A stretch of 64,000 nucleotides of DNA from Mallotus nudiflorus (GCA_947683625.1 CANTUR010000112.1:2170501-2234500), one strand, 5' to 3'; positions 35,615 to 49,365 are shown, numbered from the stretch's first letter. Numbers and translations are program-made. Notes: generated by a model from the sequence alone, not told the origin.

Positions 35615-37469
35615 GAAGAGACCAAGTGAGGTTGGACACGTGGGTGTCCCTTTATTTATAAAAGGAGGAACATTGCTCTACAGAGAGGAAAGACAAGGAG
35701 ATATGATTTTGGTGGCAAATTTTATTTTCTTCCGTTAACCACCCAAACAACTTTCCACCAACCCCAAATTTTAACCATAACTTCTTCTCATCCTCTTATA
35801 TGTTTCTCTAGCTTTTATTTTGCAAAAATCTGACAAAAAACTCTTAAATTAGAAATAATAGTTGGCCATGTTTCTTCATTTTTACACTATTCCAACAATT
35901 TTTTGGTGATGAGGTTGCCTCCATTGAGTTCATCTCATCACTAAAAGTTTACAGGTGCTAACCATGCATTTAATCTACCTCTATAGAATATTTGGCAAAT
36001 ATTTTTAGGTAAATTCAGTTTATATTCTGATTTTGTTATTCAATGTTTATTTTGGGTTGTTTGAGGCTTTTAGTGTGTTTAACTAATTATTAGGAATATT
36101 TTGGTATATTTGGTTTTTTCAGGTGACACAATTCCGATGAAAATCTAGTGGGTCCCACCCAAACTTTAGCGAGTGAACAATGTCAACTCGAGATAAATAT
36201 ATGAAACTATTTTTAATAAATAGTATAAATTATAGTGATCAATTTCCATAAATGGAGTTTATTTCAATTCTTTATGGATTTAATTAAAGAATTTATATTT
36301 TAATATTGAAATATTTATATTGTTGAATTATTATATTTAAGAAGATGATTCAATTTAAGAAATTATATTTCTAATATTTGAATATTGATAATGTTGATTT
36401 TGATATTTTAATATGTTGATTATATTCAATGTTATTTTGCCATTATTATTTTGTTATGATGATATGGTGAGAAATTACAAGTACTTTCATTTCCAATTAT
36501 ATTTTTTCTTATGGATTTTATATATAAAAATATTTTTGAAAAAGAATGGTAGAACGGGCTACCTGATGAGTGCCATTAGGACCATGTGCACATAAGTAAT
36601 GATTTTAAGTTGGGCTCTTATTGAGAAATTTATTTGTGAAGCTCGGTTGATGCTTAGCTCTTGGGCATATGGTATTTAAAAAGGCTAGGGTGATGCATAG
36701 CTCTTGGGGCGTAATTTGGTTGACCATTTGCTAGGACCGGTGGCTTAGTTGATGTTTAGCTCTAGGGAACTGCCAGTAAATATTGGATTAAGAGACTGAC
36801 TGCAACTGATAGCTCGGTGGAAGCTTAGCTCTCAGGAACCAACAGTCATTGGATAAATAAGAGAGTCGAATGACTTTTATATTAAATATTTGTAATAAAT
36901 GTTTTAATAAAAGAAGGTTTTGAAACTAATACACATTTTTTTATATTAACTTATTCAGTGAGGTTTGACTCCCCTCAATTATTTTTCAAAGAACTTAGGA
37001 GTCTACAACTAGTTTGTCTTCTCTACGCCGGACTCATTTTTCACTAGCTATTTTATGTAGGATATTTTAATGTTATTGTTGTACGTGGATTATGTGTAGT
37101 AATCTAGACACCGCAGTAGTTTGAATGACTTGTATTCTTGGTATTTGCATTACAATAAGTTTAAATGTATATTTTGAGATTTTATGGATAAATATGTTTT
37201 ATAAAATATTAATGTTAGGTTGATAATGATTTTAGGATTGAGTTATGGAGAAGTGGTGATTATGTATATATGTATTGGGAGTGTTCATTTTAATTTGTAG
37301 GTTTTGGTTTTGTCCTAGTACAGGGGAAACTATGTCAAATTTTTCTTGGAAATTTAAAGTTTGTTCTATTTTTATATAAATTCCTTAGGCTTACTATAGG
37401 TTTTGGAAGTTTATTACTTTCCCATTCTTTAGTACAGGTCACGTGCCCTTAAGGGTTCAAGTTGTGATA
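35429..37469 (+). repeat. 3' LTR of element A
   Basis: It starts TGTAATAACC after the polypurine tract and ends GTTGTGATA, the last CA having become TA. It is 2041 bp, about 600 bp shorter than the 5' LTR through internal deletions, and carries the extra inverted repeat. The leader, the CAGTGAGGT block (near 36957) and the hairpin (36797-36802 with 36843-36848) are shared. Confidence 0.85.
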
Positions 37470-37748
37470 TATTAGGGAAAGAAGAGTGTTTTAGATTAAT
37501 AGCTTATTTGTGTTTTTCTCCTAAGTTTAGTGTGTATAGCAAGCTTCCTTAATGGTAAGTATGAGAGTCCTTTGCTATTCCCTAGCTACGGTGCAATCAT
37601 GTTTTGGCTAGAGCCTCTTCGATTTCCTTGAAGCAACCTTATATCTCCTTTTGTATTCTAAAACACTCCACTACTCCCCCCCCCCCCCATGTTTCTCAAC
37701 CTTTAAACTTCAAAGTTCCAATATTCCTTCAACTATCTCCCATATTTC
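37470..37748. other. spacer between elements A and D
   Basis: The 279 bp include the target copy TATTA and a C run of about 13 at 37677-37689. I see no gene or element end. Confidence 0.5.
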
Positions 37749-40304
37749 TGCCATGACCCAAACCCTATGGGTACGTGACTGGCACTAGGGAAGAAAAGCT
37801 TAAAGCTTCTGAAATCTGTAGTAAGCATAAAATATTTATCACAATAAAATTAATTCATTTTAAAATTTTAACAAAGATCCGGTAAAATTTCCTCTTTACC
37901 GAGAACAAACCAAAACCTATAAAATGCAATTAACACTCCCAAAAACATATACAAATCACCACTACTCCAATAATTAACACCAAATCAACAAATACATGGT
38001 AGTATTTAAAAATACCAAATCCCAATACAAATTATACAAGTCATTCAACTAACTACTTTGATATCTAAAATTTAAATGCATAATGCTTATATCAAATAAA
38101 CCTATATAAAATAGCTGGGGAAGAAGAAATCCAATACAAACGATGACTAGGATCGGTCGGACTATGAGGTCTTGAAAAAATATAAATTGAGGGGAATCAT
38201 TCCTCATTGAGTGAACTAACTTTATAGAATGCATGTTGGTTTTAAAATAATTATTTAAAACCTTTAAATCCCTTAAATAAATAATTATATCAAAAACCCT
38301 TTTATTTTTACCAAAACAACTTTTTTTATAAAAATACCTTTCAACAAAGTATATAAATATAAATCCCTTTAACTTATAATAAGGTAACTCATACTAAAAT
38401 AATATTTATAATAAATAAAACCTTTTATAGAAAATCATGGTAGAACCCTAAACCTCAGTTCTACTAGCCTTTCGACTCCTTTAATCCAAATGACTGTCAG
38501 TCCTTGAGAGCACACTCAACATGGGTCCAGCCACAGTTGGTCTTTTACACCAATTTTTTACTATTGCCTAAAGAGTGAGCTTGGCTAGGCTCCAACCAGT
38601 AGAAATATACCTGCCCAGAGAGTCTTACTCAACCTGCGCTCTCAATCAATAATTTTTCCTAGAGAGTCTTACTCAACTAAGGCTCACAATCCATAAAATA
38701 GCCAATACACATATCAACATTGGTGCACACATAATCCTGGTGACACCCATCGGGTGGCATGTTCTACCATTTCTTCCAAAATAATATAAAATAAAATAAA
38801 TTAAATTAAACAAACTAAAACATGTTTGTCAAATGTTTAATCATAATAAAACAAATGAATAATGTATAAGGTAAAATTCATGATATTAAATAAGCTCGTA
38901 TTAATCTCTTAAAATTCTCATTTATAAATAATATCAACAACCATTTTATAAAATTAACTCATTGGTGGAGCATGTTGGCCGATGTGTCCTCAACTACCCA
39001 AACGTAACGGCTCCCACTCCATAACTCTCTAAAATAAATAATATTCATTTAAAACATATGCATATATACATGTAACAAATAAATTCATAAAAATTCCCAA
39101 AATTAAGGAATTAATAAAATTAACTTGAAAACACCCTAAATACGACATTTGAGGCTATTGAAAATTATTTTGGTGAGCTAAAACAATATAAATGGAAATT
39201 AAGGAATTTCCACCGAAACACTTCTGGGATTTTTATCTCAAAATTTGTGAGGAATCAGACCTAGCTCCAGTTACTAAAATTAATCCTTATAATTTATAAT
39301 ATTTATTAAAAATAAAATCATAAATTTTTGGGTTGGTCACTATTCCTCATCGGAATTCAGTTGGAACTTACCAGATTCCTCACTGGAAAATCATATTTTA
39401 CACAAATCAGGCATATTAACATGTTCACATCAATGTAACTCAAAAATAATCTCAAACTCTATAAGCAACCTCTAAATAAATAGATTGGAGTGGAGAATAG
39501 AAATTACCAATTATACTTCGATCAAACCAAGACAACACAAATCGAATGCAAAATTGGTATTTATCAACTCCTAGAAATGAAATGATTCCAATGGTGGTAG
39601 TTATAATAGCCAATAGTCACCATAAATGGTGATTTACCATTGAAAAGTTCAAGCTAAACTTTCAAAACTCAAACTAATAAAAATCTATGTCAATTTCATA
39701 AAATAAAATTTACATAGATGTATAGGAGGTTGAGAAGTGTTTGTTGTTCAAATTTCATAGCAAACAAAGGTCGTTTGGTTGGTAAATGAAGAAGCAGAAA
39801 TTAACAATGCTATAGTGTACATCGGGAGAGAGTTTAAGGGTCTATAAGCATTTTCACATATGACAGATATAAGACTGAAGAGAGAATGGAAAATTACCAC
39901 TTTGGTCTCCACATTTTTTGTAAAAATTACGTTTGGTCCTTCCACTTTAAGGCTTGAGATAATTACTAGCAATTAAATGAGTTAATCCCTTTCATATTGG
40001 AAAGTTGCTAACAGTTAGTTGTTTTAACACCATAACTTAAATCAACTGTAATACCCTATGTTTTAAACTAAATAAAGTAATTTGTGTATATATGTATGTA
40101 TATGTATATATGCATATATATATATGTACTAATATTTATTTATACACATACATGCATAGCTATATATATATATATATTTTATTAATATGTATATATATAA
40201 TATAAGTTCATGTAGTGTATGTATATATATATATATACACTAATACTTACCTAGACACATTTATGTACAATAAAATATTAATATGTATATTAGTAGTTTA
40301 TAAT

Positions 40305-40386
<82 letters not shown>

Positions 40387-41327
40387 AAGAGAAGAACCAA
40401 CCGAAGCTCAACCCCCCCCCCTCACCGCGTGACATCCTCGACCGCCACCGTCACTGTGCCTCCCCCATCTCCAACCACCGCCTGCTGCCTTCTCCTCCTT
40501 CTCCCGCACCTCCGTTCACCTGCAGAGCTGCCGGAATCTCTGAAACGGGGAGAGGCCAAGAGTAGCTCCTAGAATTGGCCAAGCTCTATCCGGCCGCCAT
40601 TTCACTCCATTCCGATGTCAATTTCCTCCTCTTGCACCGGTGAGACCCATTCCAAGCTTAGTTTAAGCTTTGGTCATGAATTGGTTGAGTTTTGGTTGAT
40701 TGTTAGTTTTGAGCTCTAGGGTTTTGGAATTTTTTTGTAGCTCAATCTAGCTTGATTCATGCAAACTCCCCTTTACAAATGTGATTCCTAGTAGCTCAAT
40801 CTACCTTTATGAATTTTTGTATAATTTTTGGTGAATTTTTGAATATTTTAATATTATTTTAGGAATTTTCGCAAATTAATTATAAAAATAATAAATAATA
40901 ATAATTTTTGGTATTTTTGAATATAATATGAGTTGATATTAATTTTAGAGTAAAGAAAATAATTTTTTTAGAATATTATTCAAATTTTAGGAATTTTTAT
41001 AGTTTATGTAAAAAAAAAAATTTAATATTAGGTTAAATTATATTTTAGAAGAAATTAGAAGTCATTTATATGTTTTAATTATATTAAGAATTTAACATTG
41101 AGCAAATAAGTTTTAGATGTTTAAATAATTTTAAGGATTTTTTTTTTTTAGTACTAATAATACTAAAATGTAAATTATGTGTTTAGGGGTAAAATTGTAA
41201 TTTTACGCTAATGATAGTTAATTATATATATTAGTTAGTTTTATCACTATTTAAGGGGTTTAGAGAATTTATATAAATTAATTGGTATTTTTACCTAATT
41301 AGTGTAAATTTTAAATATTAAATCCCA

Positions 41328-41369
<42 letters not shown>

Positions 41370-43005
41370 CATTATAATGATTTTAATTTAGGCTTTAATT
41401 ATATCTTGATAATGAAACGCAAGTTTAGTTGCTTAATTTTTTTCAAATAATTAAGATTTTATATATGTTTATTTTTAGTATATGTGTATGTAAAATATAT
41501 ATTTTGAGAAATAAAGATTATTAATTCTTGATATTTATTTGAGTTGTGATCTCAGTCGGGGCAAAATGTAGTTTTGGGAGCCCGACTCGAGTGTGGGTGT
41601 CTATGATTATTAGAAGTGCAATTTTCTATGCAGGTCTGGCTCTACCTTTGGTAGAGAGATGTCCGTTTTACAGAGGAGACTCTGCCGAAATTTCGGTAGA
41701 TTTTTTCGTAAAACGTGATATCCGTAAAATTTCTAACGTTAGTTAGGTTATATCCTGTCTAGCGAGTCTTGCCCAGTTTTCCTCGAGTCAGCCTAGAATT
41801 TCATTTTTTTGTTGATTATTGGTTTCGATTCCATAGTATTGTTTTAAAAGTCGATTTATTATTTTTTCTTTTAGAGCATTTCGGAGCAGAAGCTGTGAGA
41901 CCGAGGAAGACGCGTGGTCGTCAGCCTTCAAATTCATCTTCTAAGTTGATAGAATGATCTGTGCGTGTGTTTTAATTAACAAATGCGTGCGCTCATATTT
42001 TAATATTGATTATATGGTTTATTTAATTTAATGTTGTTATTTAAGATTTAAATGCATTTTATTTATTTAAAATTTGATTTTGAGATTTTGAGAAATTTTG
42101 GTAGAACGGGCTACCTGGTGGGCTTCACCAGAACTATGTGCACATGGTAGAGATTGAGAGATGGATCCGATATATATATATGATTGGTGAATGCTAAACT
42201 GGGACGGGTGCCACGGTAGAAGCCTTTGCTCTTGGGGACCGCCAGTGATTGTAAGGATGATAATGGACTGGGATGGGTGCCTCGGTCGATGCCTTTGCTC
42301 TCGGGGACCGCCAGTGCCATATATTTGGAATAAGTGAATGACTACGACTTGGTGCCTCGGTTGATGCCTTCGCTCTCGGGGATCAGTAGTCTAGTTGGAG
42401 TAAATGGGCCCGGTTGGCCATTTAGATTTTGGGTTTAGGGTTCTACTGAGATTTTTTTTCAAAAGCTATATCTATACATTATAAATTATTTTCACTACAA
42501 ATATATATAGTTTTCAAAAGGGTTTCAAACCGTAAAACTCTTTTTATTGACTTACTCAGTGAGGTCTGATTCCCCTCAATATATTTTTTTCAAGAGCTTG
42601 GGAGTTCGACCTCAGACTACCTCCACGCCGGGTTTCATCTTCACTGGTTATTTTATGTAGGTCATTGTAAGCTATACTATGTGTTAATCTAGGTTGCTGC
42701 AGTAGTATATATACTAAGGATTTGTATGGTTTAAACATAATTGTGTAAATTATTTGTGTATTTGAGAAAAATCAATTTGATAATGTGTTTTGGTTTAAAA
42801 TAAAGTTTCAAATTGTAAGGAGTTATTTATCTTTTCTTTTAGGCTTACTACGGGTTTCGGGGGCCTTATGCCTACCCATTCCCTAGTGCCGGTCACGTGC
42901 CCTCAGGTTTGGGTCGTGACATCAACAATCATCCAACAACCCAAAAATAACTTGATAACAATAGTAACATATCTTTATTTATTTAAATATTTATAGGTTC
43001 TTACA
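37749..43005 (-). repeat. 3' LTR of element D, containing a solo LTR
   Basis: The minus strand starts TGTAAGAACC at 43005 and ends GGTCATGGCA at 37749. Removing the solo LTR 40047-42921 and one target copy leaves about 2377 bp. Family features are present in reverse orientation: the GTAGAAC...ACC block near 38755, the AATGAGGAATGATTCCCC version of the C-rich block near 38195, and an ACTGT/ACAGT stem near 38485-38540. Confidence 0.8.
40047..42921 (+). repeat. chromovirus solo LTR 1 (in the LTR of D)
   Basis: It starts TGTAATACCC and ends GGGTCGTGACA, flanked by TCAAC at 40042-40046 and 42922-42926. Length is 2875 bp with no internal element sequence, so it is a solo LTR left by recombination. 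It carries an (AT)n tract at 40311-40382, a GC-rich leader at about 40395-40650, and three tandem hairpin units of about 70 bp at 42198-42391 with stems ACTGG/CCAGT twice and GACTAC/GTAGTC. Confidence 0.95.
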
Positions 43006-43020
43006 TTCTTCCCCCTTTAA
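43006..43020 (-). other. polypurine tract of element D
   Basis: The minus strand reads TTAAAGGGGGAAGAA directly before the LTR start TGTAAGAACC. Confidence 0.85.
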
Positions 43021-43022
43021 GA

Positions 43023-44089
43023 AAATTCATTTTTAAATTTTACATCAATAAGGAAACAAATAGGGGTATCTACTACACATATCCACATATGTCTCCCAAG
43101 CACATACCTCTACTGTATAATTGCTCTATAGCACCTTCACCATAGGAATCTCTTTATTGCAAAGCTAACGAACTTGCTGATCTAAAATTGCCATAGGATA
43201 TTATTCATAAGATAACTTTGCTAATCTTTACTACATGTGGTTGGAGAATATGAGAAGGATCAAAGATATACTTCCTCAACATATAAACAAAGAACACTAG
43301 ATGAATTTGAGACAACTCTAGTGGTAACACTAGTCTATAAGCCATATCAATAACTTTTGAGCAAATCTTAAAGGGTCTGATGTATCTTGGAGCTAGCTTG
43401 CCCTTCTTATCAAGTCTCATTACTTCCTTCATTAGTGATACCTTCAAAAATACCATATCTCCAATAAAGATTGATATATCTTTCCTCTTAAAAGGATATG
43501 TATAACTCTTTTTCTACTAAAATATGTCTTTTTTCTTTGTAGGATGATAGGAATCTTTTAGCCACTTGATATGTGAGGCAATCCAAAAATAAAGTCCATT
43601 ATAATTATGTCCCACTTCCATTTTAGAATGGGTAACTATTGCAACAATCCTTAGGGTCTCTGATGTTTTAATTTCACCTGTTGACATGTGAGACACATGG
43701 ATACAAACTTTGCAATGTCTCTTTTCATCCCATTCCACTTATATATATCTTTCAAATCATGATACATCTTGGTAGAACTTGGATGAACACTACAAGTAGA
43801 AAAGTATGCCTTTTCTACAATCTCTTTTCTCAAGTCATCCACATATGGCATACACAGTCTAGTGCCTAAACATATTACACCCTTACTATTAATTATAAAT
43901 TCTTTGGATTGACCCTACTAAACTTCTAACATTATTCTCTATAATTGTGGGTCCCTTCTCTGAGCTGTCTTAACTCTATTTAGGCACACTAATTGTACTT
44001 TAAATTGAGCCAAAAGATATTTCTTGATTACCTTTCATTGCAATCCCTTATCAATTAGCTCATGTAATTCTTTAATGATTAGCCTCCTT
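43023..44089 (-). pseudogene. pol: element D integrase remnant, GPY/F module and chromodomain
   Basis: The HHCC region (43860-43650) is well kept: VHPSSTKMYHDLK and CLTCQQVK. The frame then enters the start of the catalytic core, SKMEVGHNYNGLYFW, but jumps to a C-terminal segment near 43560, so the DDE core is deleted. The GPY/F module (43456-43300) reads RYIRPFKICSKVIDMAYRL and LRKYIFDPSHIL. A chromodomain follows (about 43210-43040), with YPMAILDQQVR, KEIPMVKVL and YPYLFPY plus stops. Confidence 0.85.
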
Positions 44090-45033
44090 TCTATGCTAAC
44101 GTGAGCAAGGATGCTTGCTAACTTTCTATTCAACGCGTCAGTTATCACATTAGCTTTACCTAAATGGTAAAGAATATAGCAATCATAGTCCTTTAAAAGT
44201 TCCATTTATCTCCTCTACCTTAAGTTCAAATCTCTCTATAAAAAAATATATTTAAAGCTCTTGTGGTCAGTGTATATTTCACAAGTGACTCCATACAAGT
44301 AATGCATCTAAATTTTTAATACAAATACTATTGTTGCCATTTCCAAATCATGTGTAGGATAGTTCTGCTCATGCTTCTTCAGTTGATGGAAAGCAAAAGC
44401 AACTACTCTCCCATTCTACATCAATACATGCCCCAATCCTACTTGAGAAGTATCACAATACACAGTATTCCCTTCATTCCCTAAAGGTAAAGTTAATACT
44501 GGAGTTAAAGTTAACCTATCCTTAAGCATCTAAAAGTGCTCCTCATATTTTTCCATCCATACAAACTTAACATTCTTTTAAGTTAACCTTATTAAAAGTG
44601 TAGCTATCTTGGAGAAATCCTTCACAAATCTCTTGTAGTAGCTAGATAAATCTAGAAAAATCTTTACTTCTATGATTGTTGTGGGTCTTCGCCACTCTAT
44701 AATAGCTTCTATCTTTTTAGGATCTACTTGTATGCCATTTTTGGATACTACATGGCCTAAGAATGCCACTTGATCTAACCAAAACTCACACTTTGAGAAC
44801 TTGGCCCTTAAAGTCTGAAGCACCATCTTTAAATGCATGGCATTTTCCTCCTCACTCTTAGAATACACCAAGATATCATCAATAAACATTATTACAAAGC
44901 GGTTCAAGAATGGCCTAAACACCCTATTCATTGGAGTCCATAAAGTCTAGTGGGGCATTAGTTAACCCAAAGGACATCACCAAAAACTCATAATGACCAT
45001 AACTTGTTCGAAATGCAATCTTGGGCATATCTC
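44090..45033 (-). pseudogene. pol: element D RT (C-terminal part) and RNase H
   Basis: Just left of the copia solo LTR the minus strand reads MPKIAFRTSYGHYEF and MSFGLTNAP, then after a shift FIDDILVYSKSEEE (44890-44850), the RT catalytic box with both Asp kept. Between QTL and AKFSKCEFW a few residues are missing compared with element A. The connection domain reaches YYKRFVKDFSK. RNase H follows to about 44100 with GLGHVLMQNGRVVAF, YTDHKSFKYIF and LLKDYDCYILYHLGKANV, broken by stops. Confidence 0.85.
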
Positions 45034-47206
45034 TGTTAGAAATCAGTTATGGTATTTAGACATAAATACATGTGTAGTAAGCACAAGTCTAAATAGAGTA
45101 AATTTCAAAAAATTACTCATCATAACCATTCATAAAATGAAGAATTTCATTTGCCTAGGATTCAAATTGCATTGAAATACATAACTAAATAAATTAAGCA
45201 ATATACAATCAAATAATTAATTAATTATAAGTTTGTAAACTTACTTGTTGTAGAACTTAGCCTTCCTTTTGTTCAATTCCTTGAATCAACTGCTTAGCCC
45301 TCCGAATGTAAGGCCTCTAGTTTGAAACACCAAAGCCTTATCTATCACTTACTTGTATTAATTAAACTACAATTAAACTTAGTAACTTGTACTAATTTAA
45401 TTAAGAGCACAAGTGTAGAGTATATGTTTAGTATATGTTGTGTTTATTTTTGGTTTATGATCTTATCATAACCAAAATCACTTAGTGATTTTTCTTAACT
45501 CTTTAAGCAAAAACTCACTTAAGCATTATTTTTCTCTTCCTTCTCTTACGAAGTCACTTGACTTCCCTTAGATATATGAAATGATATATGTGTAGTAATT
45601 TTCCACTAAGCAAAAGTATGCATTAATTAATTAAGTGATTATTAAGTATGCCACCTTAGGTATACACCTAACCATCCAAATGATTAAAAATGACACCTTA
45701 GGCATACTTTAGAAATATTCACTTAATTAATATGCCACCTTGCTTAATTCAATAATTGAGCTTGCCACCTGCACATATTAATGTATAAATTTGTATGTAA
45801 AGTATACATCAAATGTATTATTTAACATATTAAATTATACATATACATAGATATGAACTTTAATTAATCTTTGGTCCAAAATAAATTTTGGCTTATGTCC
45901 AAACCAATTTGGACCATTAATATAAGTCCATAAATAAATAACAACATATATATATTTATTAATTTAATATATATTAATTAATATCCAATATTAATTAATA
46001 AATAATACTCTTATTTGAATTAGATTTCATGATATACTAGAATCATTGTTCAAAACATAAATATAATTATATTAATCTTGATTGATTTATTAAACTCTTT
46101 TAATCAATAATTAGATTAATACTATAGTGAATAAATAAAACTCTATTAGGTGTGACTTACTAGGTTCATGTCTAAATGGCAATGAGAAAATATAATATTA
46201 ACATTTAATATTATTTGAAACTCTTTTCAATTCTAAATGTGAAAATCCCAATTATTCACATTTAGTTCTCATAAGTTGTGAGTGACCCCTAGTATCGATA
46301 TCACAACTACCTAATTAGAAATGAATGCATATTATAATTCACACAAGCCTAATCATAATTACCATGCATTAAATTCCTTTCATTAAAGATCCCAATATAG
46401 CCTAGAGTCAAGGTATTATCAAACTCTAATAGCTTTATTATATGACCTCTTCTTAAGTTTTAATTATTGATAAAATACAATAAATACTATAACTCTTTCT
46501 AATACTGAAACTCTTTTTAAGACTATGTTGTATTTATCCTGGCCAGGAATTTATTCATCAAGAATAAACTTAGATTGCATAGGATCTATCCCGGTTCACA
46601 CTAAGTAACGAATCCCATCTTGGTTAAACATTCATCCTTACATTTAACTAATTAGAGCCACCACACGCCATATACCCATGTGATGATTAACACAAGTATG
46701 TAAGTGGTAACAAACTCTAACCACCTAAATGTGGATGACTATGTCACCTCAAGTCTAAGGACTATATGCATCATTATAATCTAGATTGTGATTGTTGATT
46801 ATATGTGAATATCCTTGCAATCATAATACTAATGTCACTGTTCAATTAACCCATCCAATAAGTATCCACATGTCTATTCTGATCACTCATATCAAGTAGC
46901 ATGAGATTCACTACCTCCTACCATTAGTTTCTTATACTAATCAAGGAAAATAAACAGAGGTGATAGTCTAATTAATATTATCCAAATATTAATTAATCGA
47001 CTATGAACAATTTATAGTAAATGTACTAAATAAATTTGTAACTCATATTATCAACTCTTTGATAATAAATTTATTCAACATAATACTAAAGGAAAAATAC
47101 TCAAAAAATAACATATTTATTTAAAAGAATATTTTATTGCCACAGGGATTATATACAATGTCTAAATAATTACAAGAATGCCACTAGGGCATACTTTATA
47201 CTAACA
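45034..47206 (-). repeat. copia-type solo LTR E, inserted in the RT of element D
   Basis: The ends are TGTTAG and CTAACA, flanked by ATCTC at 45029-45033 and 47207-47211. RT coding sequence continues on both sides. Length is 2173 bp without internal coding sequence. The minus strand reads TGTTAGTATAAAG at its start and has an AATAAA-like signal about 70 bp in (GGCAATAAAATATTC), so minus orientation is likely. Confidence 0.9.
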
Positions 47207-48192
47207 ATCTCCACTTCAGATTATCAATTGATGATACCTTGACCTTAAGTCAATTTTGGAGAAACACCGAGCTCCTTGAAGTTGACCAAATCATCAATCC
47301 TTAGAAGATGATACTTGTTCTTCATGGTGACTTTGTATAACTATTTATAGTCAATACTCAGTACATCTCTTTGGGGCACACCAGTGCTATTTATTCATCA
47401 AGAATAAACTTAGATTGCATAGGTTCTATACCGGTTCACACCAAGTAACGAATCCCATCTTGGTTAAACATTCATCCTTACAATTAACTAATTAGAGCCA
47501 CACACGCCATATACCCATGTGATGATTAACACAAGTATGTAAGTGGTAACAAACTCTAACCACCTAAATATGGATGACTATGTCACCTCAAGTCTAAGGA
47601 CTATATACATCATTATAATCTAGATTGTGATTGTTGATTATATGTGAATATCCTTGCAATCACAATACTAATGTCACTGTTCAATTAACCCATCCAATGA
47701 GTATCCACATGTCTATTCTGATCACTTATATCAAGTAGCATGAGATTCACTACCTCCTACCATTAGTTTCTCATACTAATCAAGGAAAATAGACAGAGGT
47801 GATAGTCTAATTAATATTATCCAAATATTAATTAATCGACTACGAAAAATTTGTAGTAAATGTACTGAATAAATTTTTAACAATTATTATCAACTCTTTG
47901 ATAATAAATTTATTCAACATAATACTAAAGGAAAAATACTCAAAAAAATAACATATTTATTTAAAAGAATATTTTATTGCCACAGGGATTATATACAATG
48001 TCTAAATAATTACAAGAATGCCACTAGAGCATACTTTATACTAACAATCTCCACTTCAGATTATCAATTGATGATACCTTGACCTTAAGTCAATTTTGGA
48101 GAAACACCGAGCTCCTTGAAGTTGACCAAATCATCAATCCTTAGAAGATGATACTTGTTCTTCATGGTGACTTTGTATAACTATTTATAGTC
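46549..48192. repeat. 804-bp direct duplication with a 36-bp inverted junction
   Basis: Segments 46549-47352 and 47389-48192 are near-identical 804-bp direct repeats. Each contains the last 658 bp of solo LTR E, the ATCTC site and 146 bp of D's RT. The junction between them (47356-47394) is a 39-bp inverted copy of 48227-48265 with one mismatch. The right copy is contiguous with the rest of RT. Confidence 0.95.
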
Positions 48193-49000
48193 GATACATA
48201 GTCGAAGACTACCATCTTTCTTCTTCATAAATAGCACTGGTGTGCCCTAAAGAGATGTACTGAGTCTAATGAAACTCTTATCTAATAACTCTGTAACTAC
48301 TCTTTAAGTTCCTTCAATTATGTCGGTACCATCTTATAAGGTGGCATAAAGATAGGATTTTTACTAGGTAAAACATCAATACATAATTCTATCTCTCTCT
48401 CAGGTGGCAAGCCTAGTAATTCTTCCAAAAAAACATCAGGAAACTCACGCACCACTGGCACATTCTCAACTACTTCCTTATATGCCTTCATATCTTTGAC
48501 CATAGTTAAATAGCCTTAAGACCCCCTTTCTAAGCATCTTTTTAGTTGTAATTGCAGAAATAAGATTCTGAAGCATCGTACTCTTGTCACCTCTAAATCT
48601 AAATTCCATATCATTTGGAATTTTGAAAATCACATCCTTCTCTCGACAATCCAATATGGTACAGTGTTGAGACAACCAATCCATTCCTAAAATCACATCA
48701 AAATCTATCACATCTAATAAAACTAAATCTGCAAGCAATTCTCTACTTTCCATTAACACTGAACAAAAAGGAAAGATTATCTTTATCTCCAACTAGTCAC
48801 TAAATGAAGTCACTACATATAATGAGGTTAATAACTTGGATGATTGACATCTCATTATAGAGGCAAAAACATAAGATACAAAAGAATGTGATACACCAGG
48901 ATTAAACAAAATTCTAACATCAAGATAATAGATGAGAAGAGTACTTACCACAATTGCATTGGATGCTTAAGCATCCTTAGGAGCCAGTGTAAACACTCTG
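48193..49000 (-). pseudogene. pol: element D protease and RT N-terminal part
   Basis: The protease region (about 48980-48530) reads RILFNPGVSHSFVSYVFA, where the catalytic Asp is Asn (AAT, complement of 48901-48903), then LLDVIDFDVILGMDWLSQH. The linker and RT start (48503-48195) contain PVVREFPDVFLEELLGLPP and FMKKKDG in a second frame. A stop lies near 48957. A further RT stretch with KNKYHLLRIDDL is present twice (47207-47352 and 48047-48192) because of the duplication. Confidence 0.85.
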
Positions 49001-49365
49001 GCCTGCCCATGACCTACCTACTATAAAGTAGGGCTGCATAAATCCTTTGCCATTGAGTCTCCCTCTATGCCTACCTCCTGTACCATGACCCTGCTGACCC
49101 ACAAACTGAGTACCACTCTATTAAAGAAACACTGGTGTATGAAAATGAGGAGTCTACTGTACTAGCTGAGCAACTATAGATAATGAACCCTGAGGGTATA
49201 TTTGCTGATAACTAGAAGGTGGACATGCTCTAGCAAAGGGTCCAACTTGTCCACATCTAAAACAGGCTCCTGATGGTAGGTGATAAGGACCTTAATGTAC
49301 TCGACAATAGTTAGGACATGCATTGGGCCTTGAGCCTGTACTACTATACCCAGAACTGTATCTCT
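49001..49365 (-). pseudogene. gag: element D gag, C-terminal part with zinc knuckle
   Basis: The minus strand reads CFRCGQVGPFARACP near 49268-49225, a CCHC zinc knuckle with Phe in place of His. Upstream is a Gly/Ser/Tyr-rich stretch. A stop lies just before the knuckle. Coding similarity ends at the CACTA boundary (49366); the remaining gag would lie beyond the transposon. Confidence 0.75.

Larger units (their letters stand above)
4744..37469 (+). mobile_element. element A: Tekay/Del-type Ty3/gypsy chromovirus, split by nested elements
   Basis: Two related LTRs (4744-7387 and 35429-37469) bracket a primer-binding site, gag, protease, RT, RNase H, integrase with GPY/F module, a degraded chromodomain and a polypurine tract, in chromovirus order. 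The RT reading frame stops at 8907 and resumes at 32848, on either side of element B. Flanking 5-mers are GATTA (4739-4743) and TATTA (37470-37474), a target duplication with one mismatch. All coding parts are pseudogenes. Without B and its contents the element is about 8.8 kb. Confidence 0.9.

Noticed and set aside
45034..47206. A full copia element rather than a solo LTR
   Set aside because: No coding similarity, primer-binding site or second LTR is visible within 2173 bp, and the termini and duplication fit a solo LTR.
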